A stretch of DNA of 53,196 nucleotides, taken from positions 1 through 53,196 of the forward strand of contig SAAM01000001.1 in NCBI GenBank assembly GCA_009929415.1. The letters are read 5' to 3'. Position 1 is the first letter of the stretch, and each line of letters begins with the position of its first letter. The position numbers were made by a program, and so were the translations under genes. This stretch comes from Clostridia bacterium (GTDB lineage Bacteria > Bacillota > Clostridia > Peptostreptococcales > Filifactoraceae). Shown piece after piece: positions 25,529-34,974 of the stretch. The notes below the pieces were generated by a model. It saw only the letters and a list, made by a program, of their open reading frames with translations. It ran no database searches and had not been told where the DNA came from.

Positions 25529-25861
25529 GAGTTTCCTCCTCAATAATTCAATTTATAAATATAATAATTATTTTCCAGAAATTTTCTGAAAAGATAGTTA
25601 TTTTAATAACTTTTGATTTGTGTTTATTTTAAAGTTTTCTGTGTTTTCAGTTTCGATTTTATATATTTATAACGAAATATAGTTATTATTATAACATTAT
25701 ATTTTTCAAATATCTACAAAAAAATCAAAAATTGTTGAATTAGTTTTAAAAATTTAATTAATATACACAAATTTGTAATCTTCAGAAAACAATGATATGA
25801 CTGGCTTTGATTATATTTTTGTAATAAAAAAGACAGGTGAAATAACACCCGTCTCATCTCT
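25529..25861. other. 333-nt AT-rich intergenic region upstream of the TIGR00300 pair
   Basis: No gene is visible. It holds two palindromes close to the operon start: CAGAAATTTTCTG (25576-25588) and AGTTATTTTAATAACT (25596-25611), plus several TATAAT-like sequences farther upstream on the minus strand. The right end holds the CsaA terminator. Confidence 0.6.
25826..25853 (-). terminator. Terminator of the csaA-like gene
   Basis: GACGGGTG / CACCTGTC on the minus strand (one G-U pair), 6-nt loop, then a run of six T residues, about 8 nt after the stop codon. Confidence 0.85.
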
Positions 25862-26191
25862 TTATCCTAATTTGTCTCCCTTTTTTACAGACCTCTCCGG
25901 CTGAATCAGTACTACTCCCTCCTGAGAATAAACACCCAGTACAAGCACCTCTGACATGAAATCAGCAATCTGCCTTGGCGGAAAGTTTACCACACCAAGA
26001 ACCTGTCTTCCGACAAGGTCTTCCAGTTCATAACATTCTGTAATCTGAGCGCTGGATCTCTTTACTCCTATTTCGTCTCCAAAATCCACCCAAAGCTTGT
26101 ATGCAGGTTTTCGAGCTTTTTCAAAAATCTCTGCTTTGATAATCTCTCCTGCCCTGATATCAATTTTCAAAAAATCGTCAAATGTAGTCAT
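25862..26191 (-). CDS. csaA: CsaA-like tRNA-binding domain protein
   Basis: A 109-aa stand-alone EMAP/tRNA-binding OB fold: FLKIDIRAGEIIKAEIFEKARKPAYKLWVDFG at the N terminus and QVLGVVNFPPRQIADFMSEVLVLG in the centre are CsaA signatures. CsaA binds tRNA-like RNA and has been described as a secretion-related chaperone in Bacillus. The start ATG 26191 has GGAGG 5 nt upstream; a TTG four codons earlier overlaps that site. It lies 21 nt after the diguanylate cyclase gene. Confidence 0.88.
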   Translation of the reverse strand: MTTFDDFLKIDIRAGEIIKAEIFEKARKPAYKLWVDFGDEIGVKRSSAQITECYELEDLVGRQVLGVVNFPPRQIADFMSEVLVLGVYSQEGVVLIQPERSVKKGDKLG

Positions 26192-26212
26192 ATTTTCCTC
26201 CAAGTCATTTTA

Positions 26213-27877
26213 TTATAAATTTTCATATGCAAGTTGATTTCGTCCATTGCTTTTTGATTTATAAAGCAGCTCATCCGCCTTGTTTACTATGCTGTCTGTA
26301 TGATTGCCTGTAATCTCCGAAAGTCCTATGCTAACGCTTGTCCTTAGTCCATCAATGCTCCATTCATGGTTTTCTATTGACTCTCTTATTCTTTCGCATA
26401 TGGCTACTCCTTGTTCAAGGCTCACATCCTTTATTATTATAAGGAATTCCTCTCCTCCATACCTTCCTACATGATCACAGCTTCTCAAGGTACTCTTTAT
26501 TATGCTTGATACTTCAACCAAAACCTTATCTCCGGCAGAATGCCCGTAGGTGTCATTGATTATTTTGAAATAGTCGATGTCCAGCAGTGCTACGACTCCT
26601 CTTGAATCAAGGTTTTCCTGCAGAAGATCGATTATCTTTCTTCTGTTATATATCTGCGTGAGATCATCAGTTACTGATTCAATATAAAGCCTGTTTTTAA
26701 GGCATTCCGTATGCTTGAAATTTTTTATAAGCGTAATCCCGATACCCGCTATCATAAGAAGCATTATAGAAAGCAGTGCTATGAAAAATTCCTGCTGTCT
26801 CAGCTTTTGCTGCCTTTCTGCATCAAGGCTCTCAAGCAACTCTATCTGGTCCAGATTTTCTTTTTCCTCCAGTTCCCTGAATAGCTTTATATCTTCACTG
26901 TACTCTTGTGATGTAATTGAATATTGAGCATTCGCAAGGTAATAATAAAGATCTGCAGCCATCTTGTAATCTTTACTCTTATATGCCGCTTCTGCTTTCA
27001 TCTTCTTTAAATATTTCTCATAATCACTTAAGGAACCTCTCGACGTGTCAACTACCAGGCTCAGCATTTTTTCGGCTTCATCAAAGCTATTTATTGCCTC
27101 ATTATAATTTCCAGCCATCGTGCTTATTTCACCATCATACTGCATAGTCTGGATTTTCATGAGTATTCTAGTATCTGCAGCTTCTGCTTCAGGTTTAAAA
27201 TCGGAAAACAGATTAAGTGCCTCCGCTCCTGTTATTTGTTCTGATTCAGCCATGTTTTTTATATGTTTGGCTCTATATGTAACATAATGCTGAAGAATAA
27301 GATTGTCCGCAGGCTCGTACCTGAGATCCGTTAATGAATCTTCATAAAGTTCTGATGCCCTGGCATAATTTCTGTAATCCGCTTCAATGTCTGCTCTCAA
27401 GGCAGAGGCATAACCCTTGATCCATCTGGTTTCCTCTGTAGCGGAAAAACTGACTGCTTTATCCAGCATTTCGTTTACTTTATAATCTTCAGTGAGATAA
27501 AAATACGCCTTGGCCATGCCTGCATAAGCGATTGTCATATAAAACGGGTCATTTTCCTGAATTGCAAGCTTTTCAAGCGATTCCCCATGCTCGATGAGCT
27601 TAAGGAAAGACTCATTGAAATCGTCATATTCAAGCAGCCTTCTTAATAGCTTCATCTCAAGTTCAGGGCTAGCGCCTTTCTTCAGATTTGAATAAGCATC
27701 TTCAAAATAAGCTTCGCCATCCTTTAGATTTCCTGCGAGAGTAAAATCTACTGCTTTTATGTACATATCTGTAATAGCTGATTCAGTAAGGCTGTTATTT
27801 TTTCCCTGTGCCTCTGCAGGTATGCATATACTAAGTAATATAAGCGTGACTGTCACGAGTCGCATTAACTTTTTCAA
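26213..27877 (-). CDS. Membrane diguanylate cyclase with extracytoplasmic TPR-like sensor
   Basis: A 554-aa protein: signal peptide (1-24), a helical repeat region of TPR type outside the membrane (about 35-330), a membrane segment near 362-385, and a cytoplasmic GGDEF domain. The catalytic motif is GGEEF at about 474-478 and an RxxD inhibitory site (RSCD) lies five residues before it, so it should make c-di-GMP with product inhibition. I take a TTG start (27877) because the signal peptide follows directly; the GGAGG is 14 nt away, which is long. The sensed signal is unknown. Confidence 0.88.
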   Translation of the reverse strand: MKKLMRLVTVTLILLSICIPAEAQGKNNSLTESAITDMYIKAVDFTLAGNLKDGEAYFEDAYSNLKKGASPELEMKLLRRLLEYDDFNESFLKLIEHGESLEKLAIQENDPFYMTIAYAGMAKAYFYLTEDYKVNEMLDKAVSFSATEETRWIKGYASALRADIEADYRNYARASELYEDSLTDLRYEPADNLILQHYVTYRAKHIKNMAESEQITGAEALNLFSDFKPEAEAADTRILMKIQTMQYDGEISTMAGNYNEAINSFDEAEKMLSLVVDTSRGSLSDYEKYLKKMKAEAAYKSKDYKMAADLYYYLANAQYSITSQEYSEDIKLFRELEEKENLDQIELLESLDAERQQKLRQQEFFIALLSIMLLMIAGIGITLIKNFKHTECLKNRLYIESVTDDLTQIYNRRKIIDLLQENLDSRGVVALLDIDYFKIINDTYGHSAGDKVLVEVSSIIKSTLRSCDHVGRYGGEEFLIIIKDVSLEQGVAICERIRESIENHEWSIDGLRTSVSIGLSEITGNHTDSIVNKADELLYKSKSNGRNQLAYENL

Positions 27878-27997
27878 ATTACGTGTCCATTCCTCCTCGA
27901 ATCCATAAGTATATTATTCGGATAATTCGTATATTTCTATACTGATATTATATTACAAAATTAAGAAAATAAAAACACATTTATTTTAAGAGGTTAG

Positions 27998-28036
27998 AAA
28001 AAGCTGATAATGCAGGATTTACATTATCAGCTTTTT
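27998..28036 (-). terminator. Terminator of the 140-aa hypothetical gene
   Basis: AAAAGCTGATAATG / CATTATCAGCTTTT, 14-bp stem with 9-nt loop and flanking T-run on minus, 27 nt after the stop codon. Confidence 0.88.
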
Positions 28037-28062
28037 TACTTTTAGATTAAATTCGGGTATTT

Positions 28063-28485
28063 TTAAATATATGTTATAGCGTTATTTATTATTTTTGGTG
28101 AAGCCACAGGCTTGTTATGATATGTTACGTTGTCTATGACTATGCAAGTGACAAGAGAATTCAGCGTCAGATTCTGACCCATTACTTTGCTAAGCATCTT
28201 AAGAAATTCTCTCTCGTCGCTCGAATCAGATTCTAGCCCGTTACCCATCCAGATTTGCTCATCTTTGTTGAATACGTTCTCAATCGTGTCTTTTACAGTT
28301 TCGATATACTCACCTGATGCATAGATCTTTTTTTTCTCACCAAGATGCAGTACGCTTCCCTCTTCAAGGTTTTTAGGTTCCCAGCCATTTGTGAAATAAT
28401 TAATCCTGTTTGCATTGTTGCCTTTGATGTTATTATACCATTCTCTGTTAGTTGTACTAATCCCCAGCAATGCTTCTTTTCTCAT
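28063..28485 (-). CDS. Hypothetical protein
   Basis: A 140-aa soluble protein of unrecognised family. It has no signal or membrane segment; the N terminus RKEALLGISTTNREWYNNIKG and the beta-rich middle GSVLHLGEKKKIYASGEYIETV suggest a small alpha/beta fold. ATG 28485 has AGGAGG 9 nt upstream; longer in-frame starts lack one. It is monocistronic with a strong terminator. Confidence 0.65.
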   Translation of the reverse strand: MRKEALLGISTTNREWYNNIKGNNANRINYFTNGWEPKNLEEGSVLHLGEKKKIYASGEYIETVKDTIENVFNKDEQIWMGNGLESDSSDEREFLKMLSKVMGQNLTLNSLVTCIVIDNVTYHNKPVASPKIINNAITYI

Positions 28486-28646
28486 AACTTCTCTCCTCCT
28501 GACTAAATAAGTAATTATACTGTTAATACTCCTATATCTGCTTAAACCTCCTTTGTACATACTAATATTCATTATAGTTCATTTTTTTTGAAAAATCAAG
28601 CCTTTTCTGAATATTTATAATTTTATTTGCTTTTATAAATTATTCT

Positions 28647-28690
28647 GAAAAAAACACTGCGGTTCGGCGTGGTTCCGATTCGCAGTGTTT
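28647..28690 (-). terminator. Terminator after the DUF4349 lipoprotein gene
   Basis: AAACACTGCG / CGCAGTGTTT arms with an inner CGG/CCG pairing, followed by seven T residues on the minus strand. Confidence 0.85.
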
Positions 28691-28703
28691 CATATCCTGT
28701 TCT

Positions 28704-29663
28704 TTATTTCTGATCATTGTTATTCTCTGATGATTTATTATTTCCATCTGACTTTCCACGCTTTTTCAGCTTTTTAACCGGTATGCTGGTGCTGACTCTT
28801 CTAAATAAATATAATGCCGGTACAGCAATGATTCCTGCGACAAAAATGTATGGAATGTTAGATATCACAGCTACGATCAGATTCTGAATCATACTTGAGA
28901 GACTTAATATAGATTCCATGAATCCTGTCTTGATTCTCTGCAATATGTCATTTTCCTCAGATGATGTAAACAGCCTGACTTCATATATTTCCAGACTTAC
29001 AGTCGAAAAATCGACCTCATTATCCAGCATCTTAAGCTGTGCGGTTACGGAGTCCATCTGATATCTCACTTGTGAGAGTCTTTCTTCAAGCCTGATTATG
29101 TCTTCTAGCTTTTCTGCTCTGTCTATGAGCACAAGCAGCCTGTCGAACTCTGTCTTTAAAGAAGTAAGTTTTGCCTGAGTATCTGTGTACTGGGCAGTGA
29201 CATCCTCTGTGCTCTCTGAGCGGCTTATAATATTACCCAGATCCTCAGCCCCGTCTAAAAACAAAGACAGCTTTGTATCAGGTATCCTGACTACTATATA
29301 TGCGCTCCTATTATCCTGCGAACCATACCGGTTTCCGGATATCTGGGAATTCTGAATGTATCCTCCGTGAGCTGATACGAGCCCGTTGATGTGATTGATG
29401 CTCTTCTGAAATTCCGTAGATTCTATTGTAAGGCTAGCCCTTCGTATTAGCTTCCTGTTATCTGTGATTTCATTTCCACCGTCTGCATCAATCCCATCCT
29501 TGTTTTCAGATCCATCACCTGTCATTTCTGCAGAATCAGAAGCTCCAGAATAAGATGGCTCTGAAGACTGCTCAGTTACAGCTGATCTGTCGCTGCCGCA
29601 TCCAGACATGAGCAGCAGTGTCATAATAATAACGGTAATAAATCTGGATAACGGATTCTTCAT
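28704..29663 (-). CDS. DUF4349 lipoprotein
   Basis: A lipoprotein of about 319 aa: lipobox MSGC near residue 23, acidic Ser/Asp-rich linker, DUF4349 beta domain (RKLIRRASLTIESTEFQKSINHI), a long coiled coil (about 150-200, LTSLKTEFDRLLVLIDRAEKLEDI), and a C-terminal membrane segment (VAVISNIPYIFVAGIIAVPALYLF) with a basic tail. It is therefore anchored at both ends on the outer face. Function unknown; DUF4349 proteins are common in Firmicutes envelopes. ATG 29663 has GGAGG 7 nt upstream. Confidence 0.85.
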   Translation of the reverse strand: MKNPLSRFITVIIMTLLLMSGCGSDRSAVTEQSSEPSYSGASDSAEMTGDGSENKDGIDADGGNEITDNRKLIRRASLTIESTEFQKSINHINGLVSAHGGYIQNSQISGNRYGSQDNRSAYIVVRIPDTKLSLFLDGAEDLGNIISRSESTEDVTAQYTDTQAKLTSLKTEFDRLLVLIDRAEKLEDIIRLEERLSQVRYQMDSVTAQLKMLDNEVDFSTVSLEIYEVRLFTSSEENDILQRIKTGFMESILSLSSMIQNLIVAVISNIPYIFVAGIIAVPALYLFRRVSTSIPVKKLKKRGKSDGNNKSSENNNDQK

Positions 29664-29692
29664 ATTCATTCCTCCCCCGAAGTATCAGAATA

Positions 29693-30058
29693 TCATTTAT
29701 TTATGAGCAAAGCTTCTTTCCATTCATTTTCTTTAAATCCGACCAGAACACATTCACCGGTAACAAGGATTGGCCTTTTTACAAGCATACCATCCGTTGA
29801 AAGCAGTTCATACATCTCTTCGTCACTCATTTCTTTTATCCTGTCCTTTAGTCCTGATTCTCTGTATATCATCCCGCTCGTATTGAAGAATTTCTTTAGT
29901 GGAAGACGGCTCATCTCATGGTATTTTTTCAGCTCCTGAGCATCTGGATTTTCAAGCTTTATATCTCTGTAATCAAATTCAATCCCGCTTTCTTCAAGCC
30001 ATGCAACAGCCTTCCTGCATGTTGAGCATTTTGGATAGCATATAAGTAGATTTTTCAT
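29693..30058 (-). CDS. ArsC/Spx family protein (YffB/MgsR-like)
   Basis: A 121-aa thioredoxin-fold protein with the family motif YPKCSTCRKAVAWLEE (CxxC at Cys10/Cys13) and KRPILVTG near the C terminus. The RP in KRPI and the CxxC are shared by Spx regulators and by YffB-like reductases; I cannot say which this is. ATG 30058 has GGAGG 5 nt upstream. It is 29 nt upstream of the DUF4349 gene. Confidence 0.85.
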   Translation of the reverse strand: MKNLLICYPKCSTCRKAVAWLEESGIEFDYRDIKLENPDAQELKKYHEMSRLPLKKFFNTSGMIYRESGLKDRIKEMSDEEMYELLSTDGMLVKRPILVTGECVLVGFKENEWKEALLINK

Positions 30059-30140
30059 TATGACCTCCGATTTCCTCATTTGATTTTGGTTTTATGTTCC
30101 CTGCAATTCATTGATACCCTTAAACAGGCATAAAGAATTA

Positions 30141-31058
30141 TTAAAGCTGCATATTCATAAGAATTATTGCCGTAATGACAAGCACTATAGCAATTCTGTT
30201 TTTTGGTGCTATCTGTTCCCTGAATATTACAGAACCTGCTGCAGTTATTATAAGTATGGTACCTGCACTGAAAACAGGAAATGCTACAGAGGCTTTTATT
30301 GTATCTAAGGCCATTATAAGGAAGTATGAAGTAAACAGATTTGGTATTCCTACTGCAAAGCCTACAGCAACGTCTCTCAGTTCAATCCTGGTTTTTTCTC
30401 TGATCAGAAATCCCAGACTTATTATGAAAGCACTGACAAATACCATGAAAAGAAAAACTTCCTTATATTCAATCATGGCATATTTCTGATATATCTTATT
30501 AGAGAATTCTACCATTCCCCCGAGAAAAAAGAGCGCCATAAGGCTCCTGTTTACGCTTAATTCTGATTCTTTGTCACTTGACCGGTTAACTATTATGATA
30601 GCAACAACAGTGACCGCGATCCCAGCTGCCTGAATCAGCGTTGGAATCTCGTTCCACAGTACTATAGAAAGAATCATCGGCACAAGAACACCCAATTTTG
30701 AAAATGTTCCCGAAAGACTCACACCGTTTACTTTTACGCTCTTCTGATAGTAAATAAAGGATGAAAAAAAGAAAATACCCGCTACAGGACCTAATATAAG
30801 ACCGAAAATGATGCTTGAGTATGGTGACATAATATAATCTGCAGATGAAATCGCCCTTGAAAATTCTGAGATAAATGAAAGATTTCCTTTAGTCACATCG
30901 TAATTCTGTTTGTATATTATCATGATTATACTGGTTAAAAATGCTATGAGATAATTTGAACAAGTCACGGTGTAAATCTTTGCACCTATCCTCTCACTGT
31001 ATTTAAACAGAAGGGCTATTGCAGAGCTGCACAAAATTGCAAATATAAGATATATCAT
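30141..31058 (-). CDS. EamA/DMT superfamily transporter
   Basis: A 305-aa membrane protein with ten predicted segments in two EamA repeats; the second ends with FREQIAPKNRIAIVLVITAIILMN, a standard DMT ending. It overlaps the ABC ATPase stop codon by 4 nt, so it belongs to the peptide/nickel operon and may carry the same or a related compound. Substrate unknown. Confidence 0.85.
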   Translation of the reverse strand: MIYLIFAILCSSAIALLFKYSERIGAKIYTVTCSNYLIAFLTSIIMIIYKQNYDVTKGNLSFISEFSRAISSADYIMSPYSSIIFGLILGPVAGIFFFSSFIYYQKSVKVNGVSLSGTFSKLGVLVPMILSIVLWNEIPTLIQAAGIAVTVVAIIIVNRSSDKESELSVNRSLMALFFLGGMVEFSNKIYQKYAMIEYKEVFLFMVFVSAFIISLGFLIREKTRIELRDVAVGFAVGIPNLFTSYFLIMALDTIKASVAFPVFSAGTILIITAAGSVIFREQIAPKNRIAIVLVITAIILMNMQL

Positions 31059-32551
31059 GATTTTTCTCCTTTTAAATATGGAAGTGAAATAAGCCTGTCA
31101 CAGATATGCATCATCATTGGCAGATCATGCGAGATTATCATCATGGTTATCCCTCTCTCACTATTGAGCCTCTTAAATAAATGAATTATCTGCGCCTGAA
31201 TTGAGACGTCAAGAGATGATATGGGTTCGTCCGCGACAATGAACTCCGGATTTGTAGATATTGCCCTCGCAATAGCCGCTCTCTGCCTCTGACCTCCAGA
31301 TATTTCATATGGATACCTGTCAATCAATTCTCTTTCAAGTTCAACTTCGTCCATAAGTCTTAATATCAATTCTCTTTCGGGAAATTTTCCATCTCTTATT
31401 CGTATCGCTTCCCCTATTATCTTTTCTATGGTCATTCCCGGATTAAGCGATGAAAACGAATCCTGAAAAATCATCTGCCTCCATCTGACATCAGCTTTAT
31501 CTTTTTCCGGATTGTATGTTATACTTCCATCATCTATATCATATATTCCCATTATGCATCTTGCAAGGGTTGATTTTCCGCATCCTGACGGGCCTGAAAT
31601 ACCCACGATTTCTCCCCTGTATATATTCATGTCAAAGTCCATCAGTACTCTGTTTTTCTTTTTTCTTCCCAATTTAAAGGATTTGGTCAGTTTGTTTATC
31701 TGAATAAGCTTTTCATTTTTCATTTCAGGGTCACGGTTAGGTCTTCCATGGAAGTGGCTGCTTCGCTTCCCATAATTTGCATAATTTATAAGCTGCCTGG
31801 TATATTCATGGACAGGTCTGCTGAATATATGTTCCGTTGTTCCAGATTCAACCACCTTTGCCGCTTTCATTATTATTACCCGATCAGCCAGATTTTCCAC
31901 AATGCTCAGATCATGAGTGATGAATATAACTGAGATTCCGTTTTTTCTGGAATAATTCTTTATCAGATCAAGAATCTGTTCCTGGATCTCTGAGTCCAAA
32001 AAAGTAGTAGGTTCATCAGCCAGGATAAGTTTTGGGTTTGCAGCAAGTGCTATTGCAATCGCTATTCTCTGTCTCATTCCTCCAGAAAAATGGTGTGGCA
32101 TCTGATCATACCTCTCTCCAGCATCACTGAGTCCAACTTCCTCCATTAGTCTCAATGTTCTTTCAACAGCTTCAGTTCTGGTAATTCTGGTGTGTGTCCT
32201 CATAACTTCGGCTATCTGTTTTCCTACTGATATCGAGGGATTGAGAGAAGTCAGCGGATTCTGAAATATCATGGAAATGTCTCTTCCATGCACTCCTCTC
32301 ATCTCTTTTTCAGTTAAATCAAGCAGGTTGCAGCCATCAAGAAATATCTCTCCACCTTTTACAGTCCCTCTGCTGCAAAGTATCCGAAGTATGGTTTTGC
32401 ACAGCACTGTCTTTCCGCATCCCGATTCTCCAACGACTGCTACGATTTCTCCCTGCTTTATATCAAGACTCACTTTGTCGAGCGCTGTTATTTCTCCGTC
32501 CGCATTATTGAAAGCTACAGTTATATCATTTACAGATAATATGTTCTTCAT
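31055..32551 (-). CDS. Peptide/nickel-type ABC transporter ATPase, two fused domains (DppD-DppF-like)
   Basis: A 498-aa protein that joins in one chain what is usually two genes (OppD/OppF or NikD/NikE). Domain 1: Walker A GESGCGKT, signature FSGGMRQR, Walker B LILADEPTT. Domain 2: GPSGCGKST, ISGGQRQR, FIVADEPIS. Domain 2 lacks the usual C-terminal oligopeptide extension. RBS AGGAG 5 nt before ATG; it lies 9 nt after the binding-protein gene. Confidence 0.92.
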   Translation of the reverse strand: MKNILSVNDITVAFNNADGEITALDKVSLDIKQGEIVAVVGESGCGKTVLCKTILRILCSRGTVKGGEIFLDGCNLLDLTEKEMRGVHGRDISMIFQNPLTSLNPSISVGKQIAEVMRTHTRITRTEAVERTLRLMEEVGLSDAGERYDQMPHHFSGGMRQRIAIAIALAANPKLILADEPTTFLDSEIQEQILDLIKNYSRKNGISVIFITHDLSIVENLADRVIIMKAAKVVESGTTEHIFSRPVHEYTRQLINYANYGKRSSHFHGRPNRDPEMKNEKLIQINKLTKSFKLGRKKKNRVLMDFDMNIYRGEIVGISGPSGCGKSTLARCIMGIYDIDDGSITYNPEKDKADVRWRQMIFQDSFSSLNPGMTIEKIIGEAIRIRDGKFPERELILRLMDEVELERELIDRYPYEISGGQRQRAAIARAISTNPEFIVADEPISSLDVSIQAQIIHLFKRLNSERGITMMIISHDLPMMMHICDRLISLPYLKGEKS

Positions 32552-32560
32552 TAGCTCTCC

Positions 32561-34141
32561 TTAATCAATCTGCTGAATTTCCCAATCATAGACATTCCAG
32601 AATATACCTACTCCATGATGTCCGAGCAGAGTATTTTCTGTTATACCATTGATATTGTTCTTAGCAACATATATAGAATCGATATATGCAATCAATGTGT
32701 AAGGAGGATCTGCTGCAAATTCATCCTGAAACTCATTATACAGCTTTATTCTTTGCGGCTTATCATCAGTCGCTCTTGCTGATTTTAGGATATCATCGAT
32801 TTTCTCATTTGAATAATAGCTGTAATTCGCTCCCTTTCCAGTTCCAAAAACCTTATAGGTGTGGTCATCCGGATCAAAAGGGCTTCCCCATCCTATAAGA
32901 TATGCATCCTGCTTTTCCCAGTCTGTCTCTGCAGTTATCTTTACCGTCGCATTAACTCCGATGTCCTTAAGATACTTGGCGCAAATATTTGAAATATCTA
33001 TCCTTACCTGATCCGCCTGCCCATTGTTTATTTCAAAAGCAAGCTGCTCGTTATCCTTATAGAAATATCCATCCTCACCTCTGACCCATCCATTCTCCTG
33101 AAGAAGTTTTACCGCCATATCAGGATCATATTCAGGTTTCTTCATATCCGGGTTATTGAACTCTGTTTTCTGGAGAGGCGAATATGCTGCTTCACCATTT
33201 CCAAGAAGCACGCTGTCCACTATCGCCTGCCTGTCAATTGCGTAGCTCAGTATCGAAGGAAGTTCTCTGTGCTTTGCAAAAAAATCACTGTTGAAATTGT
33301 ACATGATCCCTCTGTAATCTGAAGTATCCATCTGGTAAACGGTATACCCGTCATTACCTTCAAATATATTCATGGATTTTGGAGCAACCTGGGCAAGATC
33401 TATTTCTCCACTCTTGAGCTGCAATGCCCTCGCATCTGAATCATCTACGATCTTGAATATTATTCTCTCTATTTTCGGAGAACCAAGATAAAAGTCATCA
33501 AAACTTTCAAGCGTTATGCTCTGCCCGAAATCCCATGAAGTCATCATGTAAGGACCAGCTCCTACCGGGCTCTGATTGAACTCATTATCTGAAAGAGGCT
33601 CACCTGAAAGCAGATGTTCTGGCAGTATTCCAATCGTAAGATAATCCAGAATTGCCACATTTGGAGCTTTCAGCTTTATTACAAGATTATAGTCGTCTAT
33701 TATATCTACACTTTTAACGTCTTCAAAGTTTGATGCATTTTCTGAATTGTTGTCCGGATTCATTATTGATTCAACGGTAAATTTAACATCTGATGATGTA
33801 AGTAATTCTCCATCGTGAAATGTAAGTCCCTCTCTCAGCTTGAAATGATATGAGATATCGTTTTTATCATAGCTCCAGCTCTCTGCGGCTGCGGGAACTA
33901 CATTGTTATCTGCATCATGCGCAGTCAGTCCCAGAAACAGGAGAGAATTTATCTCACCATGTTCAAAAAGGGCCGGATTTATTGCAGTGTAATCTGTGCT
34001 TCCGTAAACAAGAGTATTCTGCATCGATTCTTGTTCTTTTGATGTACAGCCCCCCACAGCAGAAAAGAATAAAGTGATTATCATTATCAGGGCTGCCTTT
34101 TTTCTGAACGTATCTGATTTTTTTATAAACTGCTTATTCAT
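32561..34141 (-). CDS. Peptide/nickel-type ABC substrate-binding lipoprotein (SBP family 5)
   Basis: A 526-aa lipoprotein: lipobox VGGC (about residue 32), then SBP_bac_5 (YGSTDYTAINPALF, WSYDKNDISYHFKLREGLTFHDGELL). The family binds peptides, nickel chelates or opines. The mature protein has no His-rich nickel site that I can recognise, so the ligand is open. It sits between the two permease genes and the fused ATPase gene. Confidence 0.9.
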   Translation of the reverse strand: MNKQFIKKSDTFRKKAALIMIITLFFSAVGGCTSKEQESMQNTLVYGSTDYTAINPALFEHGEINSLLFLGLTAHDADNNVVPAAAESWSYDKNDISYHFKLREGLTFHDGELLTSSDVKFTVESIMNPDNNSENASNFEDVKSVDIIDDYNLVIKLKAPNVAILDYLTIGILPEHLLSGEPLSDNEFNQSPVGAGPYMMTSWDFGQSITLESFDDFYLGSPKIERIIFKIVDDSDARALQLKSGEIDLAQVAPKSMNIFEGNDGYTVYQMDTSDYRGIMYNFNSDFFAKHRELPSILSYAIDRQAIVDSVLLGNGEAAYSPLQKTEFNNPDMKKPEYDPDMAVKLLQENGWVRGEDGYFYKDNEQLAFEINNGQADQVRIDISNICAKYLKDIGVNATVKITAETDWEKQDAYLIGWGSPFDPDDHTYKVFGTGKGANYSYYSNEKIDDILKSARATDDKPQRIKLYNEFQDEFAADPPYTLIAYIDSIYVAKNNINGITENTLLGHHGVGIFWNVYDWEIQQID

Positions 34142-34161
34142 AGTAAATAACCTCTTCCTAA

Positions 34162-34974
34162 TTATAAATATGATTCATTCCTGCTTCTGTTTTTCAGATA
34201 TTCCCCAACCTCTGTAACAGATATTATCGTTGAAATGAGAAAAAATCCAGGTATTACAAGTATCCACCAGTTTCCTGATAGCATTGCCTTTTGAGAAAGT
34301 GACATCAGCGTCCCCCACGAAACCTCGCTTGTCGGAAGTCCAATACCCAGAAAGCTCAAGGTAGCCTCCATTGATATTGCTCCTGCGATATTGCTAAATG
34401 ACATGAACATTATGGCCGAAGTAAAATTTGGCCTTAAATGATTCCAAAGTATATAGAAAAAGCTTCCACCCATAGTTCTTGCAGCCAGAACATAGTCTGA
34501 ATTTCTGACCTGCCTGACCTCGGTTCGCACCATCTTGGAAATATTCATCCAGCCTGTAAGCGCGATTACCATGGAAATGGATATTATATCCGGTTCTCCA
34601 AAAACTGCCTGCACAAATATGACCATAAGTATCTGGGGGATACTCATAAGAATATCGGTAATCCGCATCAGGACATTATCAGCCTTTTCCCTGACCAGTC
34701 CTGATATGCATCCATATATCACGGCTATCACTGTAGATACTGCAGTCGCAAAAAATCCAATGAAAAGAGATTTTCTTCCTCCATGCCATATCATCGAAAA
34801 AACGTCTCTTCCGAGTGTATCCGTCCCGAAAATATGGTTTTTCCCTGGCGCTATGTTTATTTCGGAAAGATTGATACCCTGAGGATCATATGGAATAAAA
34901 AGGTCTGAAAAAACGCATCCCGAAATTATTATAAGCAGAATTGCAGCTGATATCAGCGGAGCTTTTTTATTCAA
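34162..34974 (-). CDS. Peptide/nickel ABC transporter permease (DppC-like)
   Basis: A permease of about 270 aa with the EAA loop (VLAARTMGGSFFYILWNHLRPN) and the DppC-type opening FIPYDPQGINLSEINIAPGKNHIFGTDTLGRDVF. I choose a TTG start at 34974: GGAGGTGG lies 8 nt upstream inside the end of the preceding gene, and the TTG overlaps that gene's stop by 8 nt. ATG starts at 35001 and 35028 are possible but would add a polar tail and a longer overlap. Confidence 0.88.
   Translation of the reverse strand: MNKKAPLISAAILLIIISGCVFSDLFIPYDPQGINLSEINIAPGKNHIFGTDTLGRDVFSMIWHGGRKSLFIGFFATAVSTVIAVIYGCISGLVREKADNVLMRITDILMSIPQILMVIFVQAVFGEPDIISISMVIALTGWMNISKMVRTEVRQVRNSDYVLAARTMGGSFFYILWNHLRPNFTSAIMFMSFSNIAGAISMEATLSFLGIGLPTSEVSWGTLMSLSQKAMLSGNWWILVIPGFFLISTIISVTEVGEYLKNRSRNESYL

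Noticed and set aside
32561-34141. Assignment as nickel-binding NikA.
   Set aside because: No recognisable nickel ligands; family 5 binding proteins are too varied to name a ligand from sequence.
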